Of a stretch of DNA of 64,000 nt, positions 56,780 through 64,000 are shown piece after piece. Origin of the DNA: Symbiodinium natans (Eukaryota; Sar; Dinophyceae; Suessiales; Symbiodiniaceae). The translations under genes and the position numbers were made by a program. The stretch spans positions 246,001 through 310,000 of the forward strand of contig CAJNDS010002477.1 in assembly GCA_905221605.1 (NCBI GenBank), given 5' to 3'. Position 1 is the first letter of the stretch, and the number at the start of each line of letters is the position of its first letter. Below the pieces are notes generated by a model, which did not search any database, had not been told where the DNA came from, and saw only the letters and a list, made by a program, of their open reading frames with translations.

Positions 56780-57030
56780 CTCAATTGCAGGGGAGTCGAA
56801 CCAGGGGCTTCGGCAGGCGGTACGCCTTGGCTTGGCTTCACGTGGGTTAGGAAGTTCTCTTGAGGCTTGGGATTTAGAATCCCTCAACGCCAGCATCCCT
56901 AAAGCCTGTAAACAAACTGTTGGGTTCGGAGGCATCCGCTCGGATGCCGCTATATAAGGACGGCACAGCCCAACTACGCTTTTCCTGATGGGAAGAATCT
57001 TCAGCATGAACCCTTCAAGCAGAAGCCGAC
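56780..57030 (-). CDS. Candidate exon, unknown product
   Basis: Minus-strand frame reading GFMLKILPIRKSVVGLCRPY, IAASERMPPNPTV and LGMLALRDSKSQASRELPNP. No domain or clear splice sites. Confidence 0.3.
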
Positions 57031-57096
57031 TTGTCAACCAGGGCCCTGAGCGCTTAAAACCTCCCAAAGCCGAGACCCCAAGGACCCCCGCACCCT

Positions 57097-57170
57097 ACGA
57101 CCCTAAACCCTAACCCTACACCCTAAACCCTAAACCCTCAACCCTAGACCCTAAACCCTAAACCCCACCA
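57097..57170 (-). repeat. CCCTAAA array
   Basis: C-strand units facing the G-strand array that follows at 57270. Confidence 0.9.
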
Positions 57171-57269
57171 AAACGGCCCCAAAGTTCCTTGAAAAAAGTC
57201 AAAAGGGGGGTCTCGGGCGACCCGGGGACTTCGATCACCCGCCGCGCCGTGGCAACCGCTCGCCACCTG

Positions 57270-57476
57270 GATGGGCTTAGGATTTAGGGTTGAGGGTTTA
57301 GGGTTTAGGGTGTAGGGTTTAGGGTTTAGGGTGTAGGGTTTAGGGTTTAGGGTGGGTTTAGGGTTTAGGGTTTGGGGTTAGGGTTCAGGGTTTAGGGTTT
57401 AGGGTTTAGGGTTTAGGGTTTAGGGTTTAGGGTTTAGGGTTTAGGGTTTAGGGTTTAGGGTTTAGGGTTTAGGGAT
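57270..57476 (+). repeat. TTTAGGG array
   Basis: G-strand units, degenerate at the start (gtgtaggg, gaggg) and perfect for about 15 units toward the end. Confidence 0.95.
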
Positions 57477-57552
57477 GTTCCTGGCCCCCGCAGCGCGAAG
57501 GCTCTTGGGTGGATGCGTCTAAATCTTCAAGAGAGGCTGAGGGTCAGTAGGG

Positions 57553-57805
57553 CTGAGTTTAGGGTTTGGGGTTTAGGGTTTATGTGGTTTAGGGTTGGGT
57601 TTAGGGCTTAGGGCTTAGGGCTTAGGGCGTAGGGCATAGGGCATAGGGCTTAGGGCTTAGGGCTTAGGGCTTAGGGCTTAAGGCTTAGGGCTTAGGGCTT
57701 AGGGCTTAGGGCTTAGGGCTTAGGGCTTAGGGCTTAGGGCTTAGGGCTTAGGGCTTAGGGCTTAGGGCTTAGGGCTTAGGGCTATGGGCTATAGGGCTTA
57801 GGGGT
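57553..57805 (+). repeat. CTTAGGG variant array
   Basis: About 28 consecutive gcttagg units, replacing the normal T of TTTAGGG with C, with few interruptions (gcgtagg, gcatagg, gctatgg). It begins with a few tttaggg units. Confidence 0.95.
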
Positions 57806-57849
57806 TGGGATTGTTTCAGGGGATTAGGGGCTAGGTGTAACGGTTGGGA

Positions 57850-57935
57850 AATTTGGGGCTTGAAGGCTCGGGCATCAAGAAGAGCGTCAAACTTGCATCT
57901 GACCCATTCTTCTGATGACGTGCCTAAGCCCTCTG
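57850..57935 (-). CDS. Candidate exon, unknown product
   Basis: After a cttag acceptor it reads GTSSEEWVRCKFDALLDARA. Coding-like; no domain or partner. Confidence 0.33.
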
Positions 57936-58299
57936 AGCCCTGAAACGAAACCACCCCCCACCCTCGCCGCAGGCCAGGTAACCAACTAAGACCCAGGCGT
58001 GGGACCACCCAGGGGCGGGGGCTTGCCCGTGTCAGCCACAAACCACCTCAAAGACATGAGACTGGCGGGTTTGAGTGCGTGTCGGTCGTGTTGTTGAGGG
58101 CATTGCTCCGTTCGGGCGTGGGTCTTCTCAGCTATTCGGGTGGTGTTGGGCGGATCTTGTCTTGGGGGAGGGGAGATGCTTTCGTTGTTTTCCTGGGTCA
58201 TTTCCCTCTATTTTTCCCAAAAGCTTGTATTTCCGCTATCTTCGCAGAGGAAACCCTCCATTTCCTCGACGTTCGATAGTGGGAAGAAAGAGCCACTGT

Positions 58300-58660
58300 T
58301 TCCCCATGTTTGTTTTGACTTATGCCTCAACATGTGTTCATGCGAAACCGGCGAAAACCTTCTTTCCAGAAATTGTTTTATATATATATATACGGCTTGT
58401 AGACGCTTACATAAGTATGGCTATAGGCATGAAATGAACGACTACACATGAGTAAATAATTTGTTCGTTGTATGTTCTTGTGTGTGCTTATATGTTCGTA
58501 TACGTGTTTACCTATATGCTATTGTGTGCTCTTGTAAGTCCCTCCAGAAAACTCAACGAGAAAGTTCAGACTGAAGAGACCAGCACTGTCCAACAAAATC
58601 TGAATGGCCTTTGATGTAATTATCAAGGACGTGCGTCAACTATGCAGTGAATAGGTTGGT
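58300..58660. other. AT-rich region with (TA)n and GT/TG-rich stretch
   Basis: A tatatatatata run at 58379-58391 and a following T/G-rich segment (cttgtgtgtgcttatatg). No gene recognised. Confidence 0.5.
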
Positions 58661-58837
58661 TCTGTTCTCTTTTGGCTTTTCAAGCCCGTGAGCCGAGTCA
58701 GCTTTCCCGTCTTAGGAGTTGCTGGGGCCTGTCTGTTGGAGCTACGAAGCTGACTTTATGTCTTTATATTCCGTGTAGAGGTTCACGGACCCCAACCACG
58801 GGCCCACGGACCTGGTCGGGATCGGTCGGGTTTGTGC

Positions 58838-58903
58838 GCTTCATTGCACTTCATTGCACCTCCTTGCGCTTCCTCGCACTTCCTCGCACTTCCTCGCACT
58901 TCC
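58838..58903. repeat. Tandem 10-12 bp repeat
   Basis: cttcattgca occurs twice, then cttcctcgca three to four times. Confidence 0.9.
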
Positions 58904-59035
58904 GGGCCCCCCGACGACTCCGAAGGCTCCCGCGGCTCCACCCGAAAATGGGCCGTGGACACGACGGCCATGGCCAGGGAGAGCCTTGCGCTGGTGGGCC
59001 TCTATGCTAGGCTCGGGTCCTGGGGGTGTAGGGTG

Positions 59036-60077
59036 CTAGTGATGTAGAAGACGCTGCGCCATGCAGTCTGAAACGGTATCACGCGCCGTACGCGGCGTGA
59101 TCTGAAGCTCATACTTAGGCAAATACTGCCGGACTCTACTGCCGGTTACCCGCAAGAGGCCTGCCAAGTGGATGAGACTCCCCAACCCTCTCGGTTCGCC
59201 AAGCTTCGTACCACATGTACTACTGCGACAGTCACCAGAACTCTGTGAAACAGCGGATGCATGCACGGCAACTAGTCACGGCAAGGGGATGTCTCCCATA
59301 ACAATGCCTCAAAGCTAAGCTGCACCAACAACTCCAGAACCGCACTTACCCCAGCACGAAGCTGAGGATCCTGCGGCATCCAGCCCTCAGCCACGTGGGG
59401 CACTGTCTCAAAACGTGCAAAACGTGCTGGGATCTTTTGATATGCCGTTCATGTTTTCCCGCGCCTCCCTGTGGCCCCTTTCAATCCGCTTCATAGCTGT
59501 GGTTCAGGGTTCGATCGACGTGTCAACGCACGTTGGACAAGGTAGGGCTGGCCTCGATCGCTTCTGCAGCATCGTAGGCGGCATTTATCTCCTGTAGATC
59601 AAGAGAGGCTGGGAGGCAACATGGTGTTTACTACTCGACCTGCAACGGAGGCATGACCAGAGGAGGAGGCACTCCTCCCACTTGTCTTTCAAAGGAGAAT
59701 TGCACCAGTGAAACCTCAGTCCGTAAAGTTTTGATCTATTTTGGTCTGTCAACTGACAGCTTCTGCTCCACTGCCGCACGTATCGAGGCCAGCGACACCA
59801 GCATGCGCGACACGTGCCCATACCAACCAACGAAGCCGATGACGACCTTCCGTTCCATGTCTGCTGCGAAGTCGCGAAGACTTGGTTTCGCCTTGGTAAG
59901 GCACCGGCCTCGTTCTCATCTTCCATCACACCGACCCGCACCTACAACACAGAAACGTCACAAAACGCCACAAAACGCCACAAAGGAGCCCCTGGACCCA
60001 GGATGCACAGCAGTGCTCGTGGCGGCCTTTGGCAGATCTTCCGGTGGGAAGGCCACCCCAAGCTCACCGGCTGGAGT
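59036..60077 (-). CDS. Five-exon gene of unknown function (5' end not found)
   Basis: Exons 60077-60009, 59891-59754, 59714-59640, 59406-59350 and 59242-59036 (stop 59038-59036). All exons are multiples of three and all junctions are phase 0, with GT donors including one full match gctggg|gtaagt. The protein reads TPAGELGVAFPPEDLPKAA, then ADMERKVVIGFVGWYGHVSR and MLVSLASIRAAVEQKLS, then FSFERQVGGVPPPLVMPPLQ, TVPHVAEGWMPQDPQLRAG and a last exon with SLIHLAGLLRVTGSRVRQYL. No known domain recognised; there is at most one hydrophobic stretch. An upstream exon (perhaps 60595-60552) is expected. The consistent GT usage and phase 0 differ from the neighbouring genes. Confidence 0.62.
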
Positions 60078-60119
60078 CTGCAAGGGCGATCCCAGCATCA
60101 CCTGAACCAATCACAATCA

Positions 60120-60400
60120 ATCACCCTAAACCCTAAAACCTAAACCCTAATGCCTGAACCCTCAAGCCAAAAATCCTAAGCCCTGAATCCTAAACCCTAA
60201 ACCCTAAACCCTAAGCCCCGTGACCGGAGCCATCCCCAGCCTTCCGGGCGTTACTTTCAGAGGCCCCGAGGTCGCGGCATCCAAGCCGCGCTGATCGATC
60301 TCATACTGATGCTCATGGTACCTCTCTGAAGAGGGTTTAGGGCTTAGGGTTTAGCGTTTAAGGTTTTTCGGGTTTAAGGTTCAGGGTTTAGGGTTAAGGG
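60120..60400. repeat. CCCTAAA words followed by TTTAGGG words
   Basis: C-strand cluster at 60122-60216, about 110 bases of unique sequence, then a degenerate G-strand cluster at 60333-60398: a facing pair like the ones at 39.0 and 57.1 kb. Confidence 0.85.
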
Positions 60401-60551
60401 GAAAATGATCACCCGCTGATTTCTAATGATTTCACCACAGGCTCATGTCCATAATCCGATGTGCCCCCGGCAACAGTCGGTGCGCTTGTAAGCAACCACG
60501 CTTTTCACGTCTTCTGCCGCAGGTCTCAGGTCTGGTGCAATGGAGCGTCAC

Positions 60552-60595
60552 CAGGGGATCCCACAAAGGTCCAAAGCATCTACAATGTCTACAAA
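60552..60595 (-). CDS. Candidate small exon
   Basis: 44 bases from acceptor cgctgaag to donor atcccctg|gtgacg, reading FVDIVDALDLCGIP. Size and borders fit the small-exon style here; it may be upstream of the five-exon gene, but the phase was not matched. Confidence 0.35.
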
Positions 60596-60825
60596 CTTCA
60601 GCGTTTAAAAGTTATGCGACCACGTTCTCTTCTTGAGCTCGCTCTGCTTCCTCCTTCGTATAGGGAAAGCCAGTGTTCGGCCTTGGCTGCGGCGCAGCGT
60701 CACGGACGGTCGACACAAAACGGCATCATGTGATCGTGACCATCATCACTGTCAGCATCAGTGGCCATCATCGTCCTCATCGCCCTCGTCACCCTCATCA
60801 TCGTCGCTTTGCTCCTATCCCCCTC

Positions 60826-60955
60826 ACCCCACTCATCCTCCTTGTGCTCAGGCTCCTCATCCTCCTCATCCTCCTCATCCTCCTCATCCTCCTCATCATC
60901 CTCCTCATCCTCTCATCCTCTCTCTCTCTCCACACCCCCCCCCCCCCCCCCCCGA
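60826..60955. repeat. (CTC ATC)n triplet repeat and poly-C
   Basis: cctcatcct repeats to about 60915, a short ct run, then an uninterrupted C run. Confidence 0.93.
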
Positions 60956-61022
60956 CCCCCAGCCTCCAACCCCGCCCCCGCTGGCGCCTCCGCCTCCTCC
61001 TCCGCCTCTTCCCCCTCCTGAC

Positions 61023-61030
61023 GAGCAGCA

Positions 61031-61074
<44 letters not shown>

Positions 61075-61213
61075 TGCGACCACAGCAGCGGCTGCAGCGA
61101 CCGCAGCAGCGGCAGCAGCGGCAGCAGCGGCAGCAGCGGCAGCAGCGGCATCGTCAGCACCGTCATCGTCATCATCGTCATCATCGTCATCATCATCATC
61201 ATCATCATCACCA
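61023..61213. repeat. (GCA)n, (GCAGCG)n and (TCA)n triplet repeats
   Basis: About 16 cag/gca triplets, then gcagcggca units, then tcatcg and tcatca triplets. Read on plus it gives poly-Gln then poly-His, but no supporting exon context was found. Confidence 0.95.
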
Positions 61214-61629
61214 CCCTCATGTCATCAAATGTCTTCTTGGTGCGTTCCTAGCAACTGCCACAGAAAAGCCACAGCACCAACGGAAAAAGCAAATTGTAGC
61301 CAGTGAGAGCAGCTTGCAAGCATGAGTCAGACAACTTGGTCATGCAAGGATCGGGAAGGGTAGAATTGAGCATTCAGCAATACAACTCAAGACCCCACCC
61401 TAACCCCAGAGCCCAACCTCAAACATCTGCAGTTTAGTGTGTCATACCTGGGCCACAGGCAACTTGGGTGCCGCTTTTCGCAGTCTCCTAGTGACAGAAT
61501 CAAGGCTGTGGAGTAGGGTATAGGCATCAGTCTTGTGTTTTACAACTTGGGTTTAAGGCCTTTAAGAATTGAAGGCTTTCGGGCTTCAGGCTCATGCACT
61601 CTTTGTTCTGTGAAGGCCCCTAACCCGCC

Positions 61630-61765
61630 AAAGCTGCTTGGCAGCTGCCGCTGTCCCAGAAGCATGAAACAAGAGTTCACCGCTCCTGTTCTCGAAAGGA
61701 AACTCGCCAGCTTCTTGCCCACCCAGTCGCTGGCCGGAGAGCCACCGCCTGATGCAACACCCTTC
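61630..61765 (-). CDS. Candidate exon, unknown product
   Basis: Reads SDWVGKKLASFLSRTGAVNS then CFMLLGQRQLPSSFGG. Coding-like; limits approximate. Confidence 0.35.
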
Positions 61766-61851
61766 TGATATGTGAACTTATTCAAGCTGTCACGGGTCTC
61801 TGATTGAAGAGCTCCCTGGAATCTGTGCCCCTAACCTGCCCCTAAAACCCT

Positions 61852-61932
61852 CTCGAGGTCCCGGGGAGGCCTCAGCTCCTGCTCATTTTTCGGCGTGACC
61901 AGCAGGCCGCGCGCAGTGAAGTCTTCACCTGC
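61852..61932 (-). CDS. Candidate exon, unknown product
   Basis: Reads GEDFTARGLLVTPKNEQELR then PPRDLER, after a possible cag acceptor (tgagaagcag). Coding-like; no domain recognised. Confidence 0.4.
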
Positions 61933-62054
61933 TTCTCAGGGGAATGCAGCAGCGTTTGAAGGTACCGGGGTTTGGACAGCTTTGGGGCTTCGAAAAGGCT
62001 ACAGGGTTCAAGCTTGCTTTAACCATGTTTTGCCAACAGCTGCACTAGGACTAT

Positions 62055-62270
62055 TCAGCACTTGTTTGAGGTTGGGAAACTAATTTCTGATGATTGTGGT
62101 TCAAGCCCTTCTTGCACGGGCATGGCAGCTTCGGTAGGTTCATCCCATGACGAAAACGGGATCCGGCCACCTGTGCCCTGCACCTGCTGTTGAAACTCAG
62201 ATCCGGACCAAGCTGCGATGAGCTCGGCGCCACTGGTTCCGCCTGGAGCGTAAAGATGTGCGAAGTCCAC
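62055..62270 (-). CDS. Candidate exon, unknown product
   Basis: Long open minus frame after a cag acceptor near 62270, reading VDFAHLYAPGGTSGAELIAA, FQQQVQGTGGRIPFSSWDEP and an acidic Ser-rich tail to a stop at 62055. It could be a terminal exon. Confidence 0.45.
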   Translation of the reverse strand: MDFAHLYAPGGTSGAELIAAWSGSEFQQQVQGTGGRIPFSSWDEPTEAAMPVQEGLEPQSSEISFPTSNKC

Positions 62271-62424
62271 TGTCAGCAGGTCAGGCACGTTTCGAAATCA
62301 TACAGCTGTGTTGGCAACTGTGGATAATGCATTATGTTTCGATGTGAAGTAGATTGCAATAGAATGCTGGATGCCACGTCCGTGTGGGCATGGCCGGCAA
62401 CCACAACCCCAACTCCAACCCTGG

Positions 62425-62474
62425 CCAACAACGCACCTCCAGCCCGTCCTCTTCCAGCCGCGCTGAGGTCTCCT
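62425..62474 (-). CDS. Candidate small exon
   Basis: Between acceptor gcttccag and donor ctggag|gtgcgt, reading ETSARLEEDGLE. Size and borders fit. Confidence 0.35.
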
Positions 62475-62965
62475 GGAAGCTCCAAGGCTCAGATCTCACC
62501 AGCATCAATTCGCAGCCATGCTCTTTTCTACCCCCGACAACCCGACAACCTCACAGCTCACAAGCATGACTTCCTTCGGCTCTACGCACCGCTTTAGTGC
62601 GACTTGGACATCGGAGCCAAGCTTAGAGGCTTAGAGAAGTCAATCTCCATCCATACAGTTGCGGGTAAAGAGCACAAACGGAATGATTCACCACCAGCCA
62701 TGTTATGTTTGTTCTTGTCCATGTCGATTTGGTACGACTGAGGTTGTGGTGCCAGCCCACATCAAACGGCGTTCTGGATTGGACAGTTGGTGTTTCCTTA
62801 TTTGGCATGTGTTGTCAAAAGTCCGGAACATGCGGCTGAAATGACAGATGTTCAAGATACATACAACAGCTTTGGACGGTTCCTTCCTGAGTCAACTACA
62901 AGCCGGATTCAATAACAACCAGGACCCCCAATTTGGCCGACAAGAGACAAAAAATGTGAAAACCA

Positions 62966-63400
62966 TCACCCAACGACAACACGCGCCAGCACATATGAAA
63001 GCATCTTTGCCATACTCCCTGCCACGAAGAACTTCAGGAAGCTTGCAGAAACCATGCATGTTCTGAGAACCATTTCTGCTGGGGGAGCGGAGCCTTGGAA
63101 GGGAGCCTCAGGGAGCCACAGGAAGCCCAGGTTCAATGAGCCCCACAGCCCACGATCCAAGACAGGTTCGAAGCCATTGAAGCCATGCCCCAGAGCCATG
63201 AAGATGGAGGCACACAGAAAAACCCATGCACGCAACGCAGAAGTCACGAAGGGAGGGGCCCATGTTTGGTTTGGCGATTTCTGCAACATGGGAGGCATGA
63301 AGGCTTCTGGCGCTGCGACCCGCCCGTTGGACGCAGTAGCTGCTCCCTTCATGGCTGCCTTTGTGGCCAGCAGTTTGGGTCCCCTCCTCAGAATCCAGTG
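62966..63400 (-). CDS. Candidate exon of a multi-pass membrane protein
   Basis: Open for over 140 codons to a stop at 62966. It contains AWVFLCASIFMALGHGF and SASFLKFFVAGSMAKMLSYV, two likely membrane helices, preceded by a Pro/Ala-rich stretch (LLATKAAMKGAATASNGRVA). No family recognised. The plus strand is also open in part, but the hydrophobic pattern favours minus. Confidence 0.45.
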   Translation of the reverse strand, partial: HWILRRGPKLLATKAAMKGAATASNGRVAAPEAFMPPMLQKSPNQTWAPPFVTSALRAWVFLCASIFMALGHGFNGFEPVLDRGLWGSLNLGFLWLPEAPFQGSAPPAEMVLRTCMVSASFLKFFVAGSMAKMLSYVLARVVVG

Positions 63401-63534
63401 TTGCCACATGGGTGGGGCGCAGGAACATGGGCTCCGTGTGGCCATGGCTCCAGTGCAGAGATTTTGGATTCACGCCGAAGTTTTTGAAGTAGGGCTTTTC
63501 GGGGGCACAAGGAGATGGGGGGGGCTTCTCTCGA

Positions 63535-63683
63535 AGCCTGAAGCCACAACCCAAGCTAGCAGGTAGAGGACCGTGGCTGCGGCCTCCTTCATTGCCTCCA
63601 GCTCCAGGACAGCCTCGGCATCCATCCAGTTGCCGATGGGCGATGCATCGATCGCCTTCCACGGATCTCCACTGGCAGGATCT
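63535..63683 (-). CDS. Candidate membrane exon with GC donor
   Basis: From acceptor atcctgccag to donor gtggcttcag|gcttcg. Reads GDPWKAIDASPIGNWMDAEA, VLELEAMKEAAAT and the hydrophobic VLYLLAWVVAS. It probably precedes the exon at 63.4 kb in one gene, but the phase was not matched. Confidence 0.45.
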
Positions 63684-64000
63684 TGTAGTAGACGTGTTGA
63701 CCCCGAACCCCCAAAAATCCCCTCACCCAAACCTACTCTAAAGATCTCTAAGCCGAAGCCGCCTAAACCCACACAGCGTGGCGGGCTTGGCCTCCACGAG
63801 GCGCATGAAGAGAAGTCCCCCTCCGAGCGCTTCTCTTTCCCACTTCCTGCCTCTGTCCTGTCAGAGTGCCAGAAAAGTGTCGGAAAGGCAAGCGCCGTGT
63901 GCAAGGGTACAAATGAACAGCCGGCCAAGCCTTCATGTCGTCCTCCCAGGATGGTGGGTCGAGCGGCACGCCCTGCAAAGCTCTGAGGATCTAAGACCCT
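63684..64000. other. Open on both strands, unresolved
   Basis: Minus frames (ALAFPTLFWHSDRTEAGSGK) and a plus frame (HEAHEEKSPSERFSFPLPAS) are both open to near the window edge. No call made. Confidence 0.25.

Noticed and set aside
60633-61325. Plus-strand frame with Pro, Gln and His runs
   Set aside because: Dominated by triplet repeats, open in several frames, no flanking exon context.

Overview
This is nuclear DNA of a eukaryote, most likely a dinoflagellate or a close alveolate relative. The basis is gene structure. Four minus-strand genes were rebuilt by hand from exons that share reading phase and protein-family motifs. Their introns use GC donors most often (about 17 of 28), GT donors next and some GA donors. 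Exons are often only 30-120 nt and many junctions read AG|G on both sides. That combination, together with plant-type TTTAGGG telomere-like sequence, a secretory plus transit-type leader on one protein, and all supported genes lying on one strand, is what is known of dinoflagellate genomes. No organism name can be read from the sequence itself. 

Layout, all genes on the minus strand. 3.4-5.5 kb: a membrane protein that resembles the tubby-C/LURP-one/scramblase fold. 8.6-9.7 kb: an unrecognised multi-exon gene. 10-11.1 kb: a coiled-coil protein with an acidic tail, interrupted by a perfect 89-bp inverted repeat. 12-24.7 kb: scattered candidate exons among repeats. 25.2-32.7 kb: a ubiquilin/Dsk2-type proteasome shuttle gene (ubiquitin-like domain, STI1 repeats, UBA domain) in about 20 small exons. 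33-42 kb: more isolated exons. 43.6-48.5 kb: a kinase of the pyruvate dehydrogenase / branched-chain ketoacid dehydrogenase kinase family. 50.2-52.2 kb: an intronless 678-codon gene that joins a plastid-type leader, a helical region, a KOW-like motif and a mitochondrial-carrier domain. 53.3-55.7 kb: a Na+/H+ antiporter of the CPA type. 59.0-60.1 kb: an unrecognised gene with five phase-matched exons. 60.5-63.7 kb: exons including a multi-pass membrane segment. 

Between and inside the genes the DNA is dominated by telomere-like words in both orientations, with several unit types (TTTAGGG, TTTAGGGG, TTTTGGGG, CTTAGGG), by microsatellites (CA, CT, TTC, GCA, TCA), and by a family of roughly 100-bp hairpin elements that look like MITEs. 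No RNA genes, CRISPR arrays, origins or bacterial features were seen. 

The genes do not form a pathway: protein quality control, mitochondrial metabolism, plastid transport and ion transport are simply neighbours. Exon borders given here come from reading phase and family similarity alone; transcript data would settle them.
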